NCBI GenBank assembly: GCA_016648135.1
Contig: JADDOH010001555.1
Span: 1-64,000 of the forward strand
DNA length: 64,000 nt
Origin: Agrypnia vestita
Taxonomy: Eukaryota > Arthropoda > Insecta > Trichoptera > Phryganeidae
Reading direction: 5' to 3'
Below, piece by piece: positions 23,455 through 34,989 of the stretch. Each line of letters starts with the position of its first letter. Position 1 is the stretch's first letter. The notes under the pieces were generated by a model that ran no database searches, was not told the DNA's origin, and saw only the letters and a program-made list of their open reading frames with translations. The position numbers were made by a program, and so were the translations under genes.

Positions 23455-23722
23455 TTTTCGAAAAAAATTTGGATCGATTTTTAACCCTTTTCCCGTGATT
23501 CAATCGAACTAAAACTTTGCAAGTAGACTCGTGGCAACGATCAAGATGATCTATCAAATTTTCGTTAAAAAAAATAATAATTATAGTATAATTTTGGATT
23601 TTTCAAATTTTTAATGGTTTTTTCATACAATTCAGTAAGTTGTATGTAGATTCCGATGCGTATGATAGACACGAAAATGAGAAAGGGAGTATTTTAAAAA
23701 CTTGGTTTTTATGGGTTACTTT
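23455..23722 (+). repeat. Dispersed repeat R2 copy
   Basis: Shares long colinear words with 35335-36085: TTTTTAACCCTTTTCCCGTG, CTTTGCAAGTAGACTCGTGG, ATAATTTTGGATTTTTC and GAGAAAGGGAGTATT. No open frame spans it. Confidence 0.8.
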
Positions 23723-23904
23723 TTTTACACTTTACATTCTAAAATCTATTACTAATATACTATCCATAATAACCTACATACTTACATTTACATCTTATGC
23801 TCTACAATTCTATACTATTTTTACAATAGTAATAGCATTTGTTTTTAAATTCATTCATCTTATTTATATCCTTCATATTTTCTGACATCACAACATCATC
23901 AGTT

Positions 23905-24165
23905 TTGCATCATACAAGACATGCGACATACAAGACATTAGATAATAAGATGAAGCAGACAGAGAAGGCGTTTCTGGAGGGAACATGTCTAGAGAATGGA
24001 GCAGACGAGACTTCCCAGAGCCATACTGCGCGGGATTCTAGAGGGGCGCCGACCGCCAGGGAGACCACCGAAGAGATGGAGAGAGAGCTGGACGTCCTCG
24101 TCACAAGACCAAGACTAACCTGTCAACAGAGATCAAGGATCTAACAAAATAAGAAGAAGAAGAAG
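23905..24165 (+). pseudogene. LINE 3' end with GAA tail
   Basis: In shifted frames the sequence gives RRFWREHV (stop) RMEQTRLPRAIL and PPKRWRESW, the same C-terminal LINE region as at 9249-9560. It ends CAAAATAAGAAGAAGAAGAAG, the same GAA-type tail. The 101-codon frame at 23839-24144 is a shadow in another frame. Confidence 0.65.
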
Positions 24166-24534
24166 TTTTGCATCAAGGTGGTGTAATCCTTTAATTACTA
24201 CGTGGTTTTTTCTAACACATCAATCTAATAGAAGAACAAGTACGTTAATATTAAGAAAAATTTAATTGTATAAATATACATTTTTAAACCGATATTAGTA
24301 AAAAAAATTAAAAATTATATAAATATCAGTGCCGGAATAAATTCTGTGGAGGTCTCTATACAATGGAAATTTCGGGAACCCCCTTGCAACCAACAATTTC
24401 ACTGCAACTACTTTACTTTACCTATTTGGAAATGTGTAACTAATCACTATATCCACTTTTATATAAAAGTAGCTAGGTATAATCCCTAAAAAATTACAGA
24501 CTTGTATTATTATTATATTTTTATTATGCTTCAA
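24166..24534. other. AT-rich spacer, no gene seen
   Basis: Nothing recognisable. Confidence 0.4.
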
Positions 24535-24596
24535 CGAGCCAAGAGGCCCAATTACAGAAGCGAAACACATCACAAAATACCTAGGCTTGAGTAAAA
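24535..24596 (-). repeat. SINE family B, tail only
   Basis: CCCAATTACAGAAGCGAAAC and CATCACAAAATACCTAGGCTTGAGTAAA match the tail of the complete SINE at 26695-26850. The tRNA head is absent and the copy runs into a TA microsatellite. Confidence 0.7.
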
Positions 24597-24626
24597 AAAA
24601 AAAATATATATATATATATATATATT
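24597..24626. repeat. A-run and TA microsatellite
   Basis: An A-run followed by about ten TA units next to the SINE B tail. Confidence 0.9.
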
Positions 24627-24885
24627 CGGCCGGCAGTTAAGGCAGTAAGAACAGCGTTACCTAGAGTAGCGTAGAGTCTTGATAACATTAGTATTGGATA
24701 TTATTATATAGAGAATTATGCTTTTTTGCATTCTACCTCATTATTGTTTGAGCCATCTGGTTGCGTTAGTGACGGATATTGTTACATCGAGAATTATAAA
24801 TTTTGATTAATGATTGATACCGATGACATACAGTAATGGATGCAAGTATTAGTTTAAATTTTCATTAAAATTTAAAATGTTTTTT

Positions 24886-25135
24886 CAACAGCGAAGCGAA
24901 CACCCAGACTTGAGTAAATCGCAAGATATTTTTATTTATTTATTTATTTAATTGACAATACCTACATATAATATTTTATTACAATGACAACTAGGAAATA
25001 TTAACAATTAATTTTTTTGTATATGTTATACCTCACCAAAAAGAATTATAATTCTTGTGTGTGGTGATGTATATATTTTAACTTCACCGGGAATCAAATC
25101 CGTGTGAAAATCCGCTAGGCTTGATATAGAGAAAA
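24886..25135 (-). repeat. SINE family B copy split by a LINE 3' tail
   Basis: The SINE tail (GCGAACACCCAGACTTGAGT) at 24889 and its tRNA-derived head (TTCACCGGGAATCAAATCCG, a decayed inverse box B) near 25083 are about 150 bp further apart than in intact copies. On the minus strand the inserted DNA carries a hairpin (AGAATTATAATTCT) and ends in repeated AAAT units, like a LINE 3' UTR. A related 3' UTR is at 60545-60700. Confidence 0.6.
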
Positions 25136-26694
25136 TGGCTCACATTTAAAAATATATTCTGCAGTTACAAAATATAGTACAGATAACAAAATACTAGGTT
25201 TTGACTGAAAATAAGTAAAATTTTGAAAAATAAATAATAACACACGTGTGGCACAATCAAAGTATCATATCATTTTAAATAACTCAAATCTCAAAACAAC
25301 TTTCACGTAGGTGTATCAAATATTTAAAAATGATCTTTAAAGATATTTAATCATAATATGACAATTACATGATAATTATCTGTAAATGTTGCTACAAGCA
25401 AAAAGTGATTTCGTGTGCAAATTGAAGCAAGCAAAAAAACAATTTATTTCTAATTTTATAGCGGAAATGAAATAAACTGTGTAAAACAAACAGGTGAGCG
25501 TCGTGTTATTTAAAAAACAAATGCTTTGTAGAACGTCCGCAAGACGTTTAAAAAAGAGAGTTTATTGACTTGCGGCCGGTGTCTAGGATAAATGTCTGGG
25601 GTAAACGTCTGCGAGACGTGGGTGGATCGGGTTTTAATGCACTGCATTAACAAATACCGTTGCGTGATATTACGGCACACTGTATTTATGTTCAAATCAA
25701 TGCTATTTTCATTCCCGTATGTGTTAATTGTAATTTAAAAGATCGGTGAGCAAAAAACTTCAAGTAAACACCATTTATTATTGTGTCGAAATAAATTTTC
25801 ATCTGACATTTATTTTCATTCAATGAGATTTTTTTACTTAATGAGAGATTTTTATTTTTTGGCGTGAATAAGTCATTATATAGCCAATTTATTTTAATTT
25901 AAACTAAAGGAAATTAATTTCTAATAATCGAAGATATTCTAATGTTTTACAGAAGGTAAAGTTAGAATTATTTTTAAAAATTGCAAACTTTGATGTCGCT
26001 TATCTCCATAGATATTGATATTAGGATACTGATCTTAGAAAAGTGTTTTTCATTAGGCAGGTATCTACCAGAAAAGTAATATGGAATTATTCTGTTAAAC
26101 AAATACTAAAATTAAAACAATATACATATATGTGTGTGTCGTCGATTATTCAAATTAAATCAAAATATCACACTTTAATTTGTTTTTCTATATTTTTTAA
26201 TTACACGATATAATATACATATTTGTATAAATAAGTTAAATATTTTATAAAATAAGTAATCATTTGTCGAATGACTTGAAATATATTAAAAGAAATTAAA
26301 TGATAGACAATTTTATTTGTCTTATTCCGCAATAGTTTATGACATTTTGAGTGCCACTTTTTTAAAAAAGAGCCGTTTCTTTAACGAAATATTTTAAAAT
26401 AATAGCACTTTAGACAGCTTGTTTGGGTTAGATATCAACAGGTCGGAATTTTTTTTCTCTATCAAAGAAATCACCAAAATCAAAGGGTATTTACCCAAAC
26501 ACAAGTAATACCTATATATAATTGCAAAACTACTTGTTCCTTTTATTGATCTTCTTACTTTTTACATTATATTTTGTTGGACAATGCTAAAAACATATAC
26601 ACGCATACATGAGAATTTTATTTATAATAAATAAAAACAATTATTGATATTCTGAAGTCTTATACTATCACCACCTCTTGTATTATTATTTTAT
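25136..26694. other. AT-rich spacer with a fold-back fragment
   Basis: 25975-26085 carries degenerate fold-back words (TTGATGTCGCTTATCTCCAT). The frame at 25510-25695 (-) is not recognised. Otherwise nothing. Confidence 0.4.
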
Positions 26695-26850
26695 TTTGGC
26701 CAAAAGGCCCAATTACAGAAGCGAAGCACGTCACAAAACACCCAGAGTTGAGTAAATCACATAGATTAATTAATTGTGACTTCTCCGGGAATCGAACCCG
26801 GAACCATCGTTGTAAGAAGCCGGTGTCATACCCACTGATTTACGATATAC
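26695..26850 (-). repeat. SINE family B, near-complete copy
   Basis: On the minus strand: a box A-like stretch (GTAAATCAGTGGGTA), box B (GGTTCGATTCC within GGTTCCGGGTTCGATTCCCG), then a tail with TGATTTACTCAACTCTGGGT, TTGTGACGTGCTTCGCTTC and TAATTGGGCC. This is the layout of a tRNA-derived SINE transcribed by pol III. Other copies or parts are at 24535, 24886, 40545 and 45530. Confidence 0.8.
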
Positions 26851-27269
26851 TTGTATGAATGAAAATTATTGTTATTTTAGTATTAGGCCAAAAATCCATG
26901 TCCAATTTTAAATATTAAAAATATTATTTCAAAATAAATCTGATTGAATTTAAAAGGAAATGTTACAATTCTTTTAAGAATAGGTACTATAAATTATAGC
27001 ATGTAGATTAGATATTGTAAGAATATTATTAAATTATAGATTACAGCATGTAAATATTAAAATGTGCTACAAATAAACTATAGAATGCAGTAAAAAATAG
27101 ACTAAAATGTAAAATATTAGATGATTTAGGTACAATTTATAATATAAATTAGTTCAGGAAATAAGAAACAAAAACCAATAACTAGATAGGTGATATAGAA
27201 AAACAAAAAATAGAAAGCGCTGTAAAGTAAACACATAAAAATCGACTCGTAATTTAAACGTACACATAC
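26851..27269. other. AT-rich spacer, no gene seen
   Basis: If the candidate exon to the right is real, this is the start of its first intron (read on the minus strand). Confidence 0.35.
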
Positions 27270-27362
27270 CATGTAATCTGCCACGGTTGGTAAACAGAGT
27301 GCTAAATTAATTGAGTAAATGACAATTAGAATGAATAAAATGTATTTATTTAATCGTCGCAT
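27270..27362 (-). CDS. Candidate first exon encoding a signal peptide
   Basis: On the minus strand an ATG at 27362 opens a frame beginning MRRLNKYILFIL. The hydrophobic run ILFILIVIYSINLAL is followed by CLPTVADYM, and at that point the DNA reads ATG then GTATGTGT, a good splice donor. A basic start, a 15-residue hydrophobic core and a small-residue exit near ALC are what a secretory signal peptide looks like. An in-frame TAG lies upstream within the GC-rich island, so this is the first ATG of its frame. A short overlapping uORF with a strong AAAATGG context precedes it. I do not recognise the protein and found no second exon. The frame stays open beyond the donor to 27126 but turns into AT-driven sequence. 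Confidence 0.35.
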
Positions 27363-27680
27363 CGCTCCCTCTTTAAATAAAATAAAAGAGTCCCGGCGGA
27401 GACGGCTCGGCCTGGCGGAGGTGTCTCCGGGCGGCAGGTGAAGCGCGGGCTATTTCCATTTTGTTTTTGAGTTGCGCGAAGCGAACTGTAAAACGCTTTG
27501 CGTGTTCCCCACTGACGCGCCGTGTTGTGAGTTGGGGAAATAAACCCGGATAATTTATACGCGCGGTCGTGGGCCGGGACTTTTCTGTAAATCTACGTGT
27601 ATAACTTTCTCAATCTGGCGGTGTATTATGAAAGCAGAGCGCTGAGAGACGGCATTCGGTGCGGCGACACCGCCGCTAGA
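27363..27680 (-). promoter_or_regulatory. GC-rich island, possible promoter/5' UTR
   Basis: About 300 bp of GC- and CpG-rich DNA (CGGCGGAGACGGCTCGGCC, GCGCGAAGCG, CGCGCGGTCG) stands out sharply from the AT-rich surroundings. It lies directly upstream of the candidate signal-peptide exon on the minus strand. No TATA box or initiator was assigned. It could equally be a conserved non-coding element. Confidence 0.4.
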
Positions 27681-27743
27681 TGACGCTTGGATGCCAGTAA
27701 TATCATCTTTTGGATTATGACACAATTACACCAATGACACTTA

Positions 27744-28569
27744 GGGCCGGTCTTATAAACGAAAGACCAAATTTCCGTTAGTAAACCGACAAGTAACGAA
27801 CGGATTGCTGTTCGATAGTAAATATTACCGATGCTCGTCTTATTTTTGGCCGTCCGTAAGTATCGCAATATTGTATAGAGCTGTCGTAGGCAAATTATAT
27901 ATCTTTTCTATGGAAATTAAACATAACCTAATCTAAAATTTCTCGCTCGCACCGGATTTTTGAGATACTTCCCACAACACTACACTGGCAGTAAGTAGCC
28001 TTTGAAACCCCAAAAAAGTCTGCAGCAGCTAATAATATTGATCCAATAGCATTGAATCTCAAGGGAACAAGCAATTATGTGGTTGGTGATAATGTTAGAT
28101 TCCTACGCGTGCGCCTATTTAAATTTTGCCCAATATCATTTGACAAGCGAAAACGGTAGATAAAATCTTCGTTATCTAAAATATTAAAATAATCCACTCG
28201 TAAATTGATCACTCTTTGTCGAGTTTGTTCTTCATTCGACAAACTTAAATACAATAACAGCTCGACATCGCTACCTGAAAACATTTTTCCTTGAAAATGT
28301 AGCAGCAGTCAGCACAGTATTTATGTACATGTTAAAACGCAAATTGATAACGGACCTAACCTTAAAAAAAATACGTCGATCTGTCATACTTCTGTCACTT
28401 TCAACTAACGGACCGTAAACTGGTGGTTCGACTGTCGGTACCGGCCGTCGGTAAAATTTTACTAAAATTTGACTAACGGATTGTTATAAAACGAAAAAAA
28501 TGACGTTTGTATCAAATTTCGATTTATTTGGTCTGATATTTAACTAACGGACGTTTATAAGACCGGCCC
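27744..28569 (-). mobile_element. PIF/Harbinger deletion derivative
   Basis: An 826-bp element with 18-bp perfect terminal inverted repeats (GGGCCGGTCTTATAAACG) is flanked by TTA at 27741-27743 and 28570-28572, the 3-bp TWA duplication of PIF/Harbinger elements. Several copies of CTAACGGA or its inverse lie just inside both ends, as expected of subterminal transposase-binding repeats. It retains only the N-terminal part of a transposase (28075-28284, minus strand), so it cannot move by itself. Confidence 0.9.
28075..28284 (-). pseudogene. Harbinger transposase, N-terminal fragment
   Basis: The 69-codon frame starts MFSGSDVELLLYLSLSNEEQ and includes VDYFNILDNEDFIYRFRLSN. The D..F..RFRLS signature is typical of the region before the DDE_Tnp_4 nuclease core in PIF/Harbinger transposases and HARBI1-like proteins. 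The start is about 285 bp inside the right end of the element, as expected for a first ORF. The catalytic domain is deleted. Confidence 0.75.
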
Positions 28570-28572
28570 TTA

Positions 28573-29596
28573 ATGATTGAATAGTATTTTTGTAACATTA
28601 AACAATAAGATATTGTGCTTCCTGAGTAATTAATTAATTGTCACGATGTTTCCTCGCAAGGTTAGAGAGGAAAGAACGCCATATCTTTAAGAAATTTCAA
28701 ATAATCTTAGTGATTCGCCGAACCTATTAGATATTTTCTATGATAACCTTCCATTATTTAAGTTGAATCTTAATTAATATTCAAATACGTACCTACATAA
28801 TTTTCTACGACGCAAGATGTAAATGAAGTTTCACTTATCTTAATATATTTTTATTTAATATTATTACTTATTTTAAAATGTTTTATTTGCTTTTGTTACC
28901 TTTCTTGTCTTTTATATTTTATTTACTTCGAAATTATTTATATGTAAAATATGCTAGGATATAACCGATACTGTTTGTTTATACTATTATGTATTATATA
29001 CATATATGACCAACTTCTACGTGTTGTATTCCCAAACAAATAAATAAATAACCTAGCCAAATGATTAAATGACTAACTTCCTTTTCCGTGTCCCAAATCC
29101 TTTTCCTCAGCCTTTCACTTTTCCCCTCCCCTTTTCTCTTCAAAGTTACAAAATTTGTTTATTAATGTAGGTACACTTTCTTTTTATTATTTTGTTTAGG
29201 CATATATATTTTTTCGAGACTTTTTTTTTATACATAATTTAATTTTAATGTACCTATACTTCTTTTCTGGCACACTTCCATAATTTTTCTCATTCACGCT
29301 TTTCGGTTGTTAAAACTTTTAACTATGCCATCATCCAAATTTGGTTTATCTGGTCATGCCACGTCTTTTTCGAACACTCTATATTCCTACTATTATGAAA
29401 ACTCACTTCATTTTTTTACCATGTAACATCATACACGTCCACTTTTCATTATTCTTTAATTTAGAAAATATGCACACCGTTTTTATTAATTATTTTATAG
29501 AAATATTTTTGTATGTGTGTTCAAAGAAAATAATTCCTGGATTTTGTTCACAGGGGGAATATCAATAATAATAATTATTATTATTATTATCATTAA
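28573..29596. other. AT-rich spacer with a possible LINE 3' tail
   Basis: AAACAAATAAATAAATAA at about 29034-29050, following GTGTTGTATTCCC, looks like the end of a retrotransposed LINE, but no coding part is visible. An AAT/ATT microsatellite is at 29563-29593. Confidence 0.35.
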
Positions 29597-29710
29597 AGTC
29601 AGCTCATATAAGTTTTAAACCTTGGGCCACCCTATAAAGACTTCCATTCACGTTTCCATGTTCCCATATATTTCAGCTTTGTCTCTATGAGAATTCTATT
29701 ACCTACTAAT
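29597..29710 (+). repeat. Dispersed repeat R1, partial copy
   Basis: AGTCAGCTCATATAAG, AAACCTTGGGCCACCCTATA and CTTTGTCTCTATGAGA match the right half of R1. Confidence 0.65.
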
Positions 29711-30758
29711 CTTGATTATTTTTTTTTGTTTTATAAGCTAGTTACTTCCGTCATACGACGGTGCACATTTGAGTCAAGATTCCAATCGGATAGTTCAAGA
29801 AAGATTGGTATGATTGTGTGTTCACAGATGGCTGAAGAGTCCAGTCTTGGATCCCCAACTTCTGGAGTATCTTGGGCATGGGAAGACAGCGAATACGGGT
29901 TAACATCTAGGCCCCGTCTACTCTCAATCCTCATTACCACAAAATTACCACAACAGGTATCCGAAGTATTGCGTATTAGTGCAATTCACTTTTTTACTCT
30001 GTAGCCAAGAGACACACCACTTTTTATTGTCATTATTTTATTATCTGTTGCCAGGTGATGCTGGCGGCTCGCTCGACAAATCGCCCTACCGCCGTCATCA
30101 ACGTTAGCCGATTATTTTTTACTAGTATTATTTAAATCACCCATAAATTATTAAATTTATTTAACAATCTTAAAGATAAATAAAATTCAGTAATGCAAAA
30201 GTCTGTAGTAATAAATATTTATAATACATACCTACTACTTTTACCAGATTCATTTGGACGTAATTCTGTATTACGAATTAATATTTAGTTTGTAAACAGT
30301 GAAACAGTTTTTTCTGTTAATTAACCTAAAAAAAGTGGTTTTTTTTAACAAACATTGGTCAAAAGCATCCATGTGGTATGGACGCATTATGCAACTTTTT
30401 AATTCTACTGTTACTACATGATAACCATTTTGTAGAAACATCTAACGGGATCGAATATTTTCTACGCCCCAGATAATACTTTAAACTTAATTTTTTATCA
30501 AATTCATAGACATTTAAAAAAAATAATTTAACCGGTAAAACGCGTCACACATTCGTAAATTAAAGTTTTTTCTTAAAATTACATTAAAAATATCTTTACA
30601 AAAAGCCCTATGTAAATAATGAATCAAATATCGACGTATTAGATTTTTGAAGATTTAAATTTTTAAGAGCCATTTTCTCAGTTCCATGTTTTTTGGGTTA
30701 GATGCTTTTTGCATAACTACGTCCAATTATCGGTTGAAAAATGTCATTATGTGAGTAT
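29711..30758. other. Spacer, no gene seen
   Basis: A 105-codon plus frame at 29687-30004 and its antisense frame cover a slightly GC-richer block (29740-29960). Neither has a recognised motif. Confidence 0.35.
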
Positions 30759-31375
30759 ACAGGGTTATTTGAAAAACATCAATAACCTCGCAGGACTATA
30801 TTCAGGCCTTGTTAAGGAGTCGAAGATGTTCAAGCAGTCATGACCTAATATCAATAGTTATGGGGTTATGCAATATCAAGGTTTGCATTTTTTCTACGAT
30901 ATTTCTGACTTATATTTTACAAAACATTGAACTATCATTACAGTACCTTATATCGATTACGAAAAATTTATTCGTTTCAATACAAGTTAAATAAAATAAT
31001 AAAAACCCTACAGAAATTCCAATTGGAATTAGAAGGTTTTTATTATTTTATATGTCTTTTATTTAAGGAAATGAATTTTTCGTATATGATTTAAGTTACT
31101 GTAATGATAGTCCAACGTTTTACAAAAAATGAGTCAGAAATATTGATAAAAAAATGAAAACTTATATGTCGCATATACAGGGTTATTTGTAAAATACCTC
31201 GCAGGACTATATTCCTGCCTTAATTATGAGTCGAAAATGTTCAAGCTATTATGACCTAATATCAATGGTTATGGAGATATACAGTGTTGCTTGACAATTT
31301 TTGACTCATAATTAAAACAAAAATATAGTCCTGCGAGATTATTAATGTTTTACAAATAATCCTGTATATACATAC
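30759..31375. repeat. Fold-back element, two consecutive palindromes
   Basis: The unit begins ACAGGGTTATTTGAAAAACA. A first palindrome has long imperfect arms about the perfect centre AATTCCAATTGGAATT (31017-31032). A second pair of inverted arms (31177-31245 against 31292-31375) repeats ACAGGGTTATTTGTAAAA and CTCGCAGGACTATATT and ends with the inverse. Shared internal words with 36492-38362 (AGTCGAAAATGTTCAAGC, TATCGATTACGAAAAAT) show one family. No coding capacity; MITE-like. Confidence 0.8.
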
Positions 31376-33494
31376 ATTCCATATAACATAAGAAAATTTT
31401 GTGGACACTCACCCATAGTTACGCCAATAATCATTAAAATTGAACACAAATCTCATTATTATAGTCAAAATAATGGCTTGGTTTATTAATTTTCTGTGTG
31501 AGAAAGTAAGATAAGAATTACTCTTTCACACCTCTTATCTAAATAATGGTGATTTTAGAAACAAACTTAACCGATTACTCTCGAATCAAAGGAAAAATAA
31601 ATTTGCAAAAGTAATTTGTATCGAAAGTTACGGTGACTCTTAGAGTAAATATTACTTCCGGCGACGTTCCGGTCGCAGTACAAAACACGCCTCGACCCCT
31701 AACTCGGTGCCCGCGCGTCTAAAATTACGCGCGGCGTAGAAAAGTGTGATTTCTTAATTCCGGACGTGAGGAAACTCGTAAAGTTTTGGTTATTTTTGAA
31801 TATAATTTTGCACTAACGCGTTTCCCTTGATGTTTGATGAGATGAAACCTGCGCGATTCAGTGAGGATGTCGGCCTAATCTTTGTCTCTATATTTAAAAG
31901 TTAAGACGCGCAAGACAGGCGATTAGGCACGGCCCAGCTTCGGTAAATAACCTGAGTGACGCATGAGGACTCTTCTCTTTGGTTCTGTAATCCAATCGTA
32001 TATTTTTTTTGGGATTTTCAATTTTAAAAATGCCTCGGTTAAAATATTACTTAAAATAAACTTAATAAATTTTATCTTTAGTATATTTCTGTGCTGTGCT
32101 TAAGTTTTAGAGAACCACTGCTATAGAAATTGGTTTTCTTAAAATACTGTTTCCACAAATCTTAAAAAAAAATTGAAGTCATTTTAATTTAAGTAAATCG
32201 TTGCCTATCATGAGTAATGTCCCAACTGAAAAATCAATTTTTATTCAATGGATTAAAAAATTAAACAAAACGTTTTTTTAATCTTTTATATAAAAAAAAT
32301 ATATTATTTACGATAAACATTAAAATATTCTGAGCGTATTTATGTCTTTAAATAAGTATTTTGGAATGTCCTGTTATTTATGATAAGCAGCGATATGCAG
32401 TAGTATTATTTTTATTATATTTTTGACAGTACATTATATGAAAAAATAAACCAGTCACTAAATACACATTTTTAAACATAAACGATAATAAATAAATACA
32501 CACATAAACGAAAAAAAAATGAGCGAGGCTTACAGTAGTCGTATATGATGTGTAACATTTGACATCCCACAATTAAAAATATCAATTGAGCTGCAACAGA
32601 AATTAACATCAAACATTGACATTACACGAAAATAAGAATGTCTGTTGTGACTTCAAGTGTTAAATTAATTTAAAAAAACGTTGGAGGTGAAATTTTGTAC
32701 ATATATTTTCCTCTTCTTTACACTATAGTAAAGAAGAGGAGAATAGATGTGATAAAAACATTACATTTATATTTTAGGATAGTAAATGTGTATTTGTTGT
32801 AAGAAACTGCTTCTACTACATCAGATAAAAATATTATTTTTTGATATTTTTCTCTAATAATCGCCCTATTTAATTAATTTTAGTAAAAAGTGCTATTTTT
32901 GTAATTTTATTTGACTTACGCGGGTATAATTGTTAACTTTCAAAAAATCTCATTAACGAGCAAATAAACTAGTAACACAGGTTAAACGTGAGAAGCGAAC
33001 AATGTTCAAAGAGATCTTTACCTAAGCACACAGCACTTTCGCAATCGGTGTCCTCACATTACTGCCCTTCGCTATCCTAATAGGGTTGGGATTGAAAGCG
33101 ATTTGGGCCAAAGTGAGGTGTAGGGTGTAGGGCCAGGGGTGTGCTCTGATGCGGCCGGGGGCTGCCAGGCCCCTGAAGTCATCAAGTCAGTGGGGCGAAC
33201 GTTATTTACTGCGACCGCCGAAGATGACTTGGTACCCGACCAGAACGAAGCCTCGTGTTCCAGGATTGAACGTCTATTTAAATATTTTTAAGGTTTTCAA
33301 AAAATCCACGTTTTCTGGTTTAATTTAACATTCCCGAAATTCAAGAGAAAAAACATTATACAATCGTGAGTAAAATTGGTCTAGCGGCAAGAGATTAATA
33401 ACTATGTGTTATACTAACTGCAAATCGTCAAAAATGATGGATGATCGGTTCGCGTCTTTGTTTAGCCCTAGTAGAGCATCTTTTTGGCACTCCA
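31376..33494. other. Spacer with two GC-richer blocks and a hairpin
   Basis: 31640-31790 (CTTCCGGCGACGTTCCGG, GCGCGCGTC-like) and 33030-33280 (GGCCGGGGGCTGCCAGGCCC) stand out in GC content. No open frame in them looks coding. A perfect hairpin is listed separately. Confidence 0.35.
32709..32740. repeat. Perfect 13-bp hairpin
   Basis: TCCTCTTCTTTAC (32709-32721) pairs perfectly with 32728-32740 across a six-base loop. Confidence 0.85.
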
Positions 33495-33700
33495 CGGAGA
33501 GGTGGCCGTGCCAACATGCGTGAAACGGCAGGTGCGGGTTTGGTGGACCGGGGTTCAAGCTCCATCTCCGGTCGTTTAATATTGTTCTTTTAGGAGTGAA
33601 TGAACTAAATTACAGACGTTACACGAAGATTTACAGATAGACAGATGGACGGACGGACGGTCGGAAGGATAGACGGACAGACACAAAATTATTAGGTATA
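33495..33700 (+). repeat. tRNA-headed repeat, family A
   Basis: A head with box B-like GGGGTTCAAGCTCC is followed by GTCGTTTAATATTGTTCTTT, AATGAACTAAATTACAGACG, and a GACAGATGGACGGACGGACG tail ending AAAATTATTAGGTATATTTGA. The same layout occurs at 39330-39499. The tail resembles the inverse of the Helitron-like 5' end. Confidence 0.6.
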
Positions 33701-33794
33701 TTTGATGATAAGAATTATTTTTCGCACAAGAATGTGTATATGTAACTAAGCTATGTTTAAAAATAATTTTAATTGTATGATATGTGTGATATTT

Positions 33795-34240
33795 ATTCCT
33801 TCTTCTTCTTCAGCCTTCTTTTTTCCGCTGCTGAATATAAGCCTCTTCCAACATCTTCCACTCATCTTTGTCTTGGCCCCTCCATATTCAGGCGCCACCA
33901 GCCATCGATATAATATCGTCGGTCCATCTCCTTGGTGGTCTACCGACACTCCTTTTATTTTTACAGTACTTATATTTAATTATTCACCCATCTGGTGCCA
34001 ATCTCTCTAGCGATATGTCCTACCCATTGTCACCTCAGTTTTGCAAAACGGTCCATGACATCGGCAACTTCGGTTCTCCTCTAATTTCTTAATTTCTTAT
34101 TCTATCTCGAAGATTTACACACAAGCATCTGCTGTTCTATGAATTGTTGTATGCATTTTAATTTGTGACACTGTAAGGGTTGTTTTTGTTTGCAGTCCAT
34201 AAATAATCACTGGTACAGTAGCCGGCAAACATCTTGAAAA
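33795..34240 (-). pseudogene. LINE C-terminal relic
   Basis: On the minus strand, pieces FAKLR and WVGHIAR precede a segment near RWKDDI, then IWRGQDKDEWKMLEEAYIQQ, ending in GAAGAAG repeats near 33795. It parallels the relic at 17070-17490 and belongs to the same LINE group. Frameshifts separate the pieces. Confidence 0.7.
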
Positions 34241-34689
34241 TTTTCGGCCTAGTGGGGGAAAGTTTGCGCATGTACCATTCCACCAAAGAGACTCAAAGTT
34301 TGTCTTCTGCGCATTCCCCCACTACGCCAAAAAATTTCAAGTAGTTTGCCGCCAACTGTAGTATGCATGCATCAAATATCTTTCTAATAAGACTAATTGT
34401 AATTTCTTTATATTTATATATTTATACCTTCTAGGTAGTTTTTACTCCAAATATGTACATTTTAATTATAAAGCGGAAAGCTCAGTCTTTATCTTTTGGA
34501 AAGCAGTTACAATTCTTTAACGGTGCGCTCCGGTGTAATGATATTTACACATCTTATTCTGGGATTTCCATCTCGAGATAATATTCCTTTAAATATTCAG
34601 TTATGTACTAAGTTTATTTCATATTGTGCAACCAAAAAAATATTTTGAAAAAATAGTGCTTTTGAAAAACACACAGAGATAAATAATTA

Positions 34690-34816
34690 ATTATTCATAT
34701 AAAAAAAAAAATTTTCGAAAAAAAAAGTTTTTCGAAAATTGACTATTAAAAAGTTATGGACGTTGCGCGAAGTTACGCGGACGGACAGACAGATAGCGAA
34801 ATTATTATAATTGGGA
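34690..34816 (-). mobile_element. Helitron-like element, 5' end only
   Basis: The minus strand begins A then TCCCAATTATAATAATTTCG, then CTATCTGTCTGTCC and GCGTAACTTCGCGCAACGTC, matching the 5' ends at 4946 and 60149. No hairpin or CTRR end was found at the other side, so the left boundary is approximate and the copy is truncated or diverged. Confidence 0.55.
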
Positions 34817-34978
34817 TTTAATGTCTCACCACAATGTATTTGCTTCGTGTGAAAATTTATGATATTTTCATAGATTTTTTCAACATTTATATTTTTTTCA
34901 CAATCAATCTAAGAAAATAATTTACATTCTTCAATTCGGTACGATATATTAAAAAAAAATACAAAATATTTATACATC

Positions 34979-34987
34979 AAAAAAAAA
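34979..34987 (-). terminator. Pol III T-run terminator of tRNA-Lys
   Basis: Nine consecutive T residues on the minus strand begin two bases after the tRNA 3' end, as expected for RNA polymerase III termination. Confidence 0.9.
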
Positions 34988-34989
34988 TT

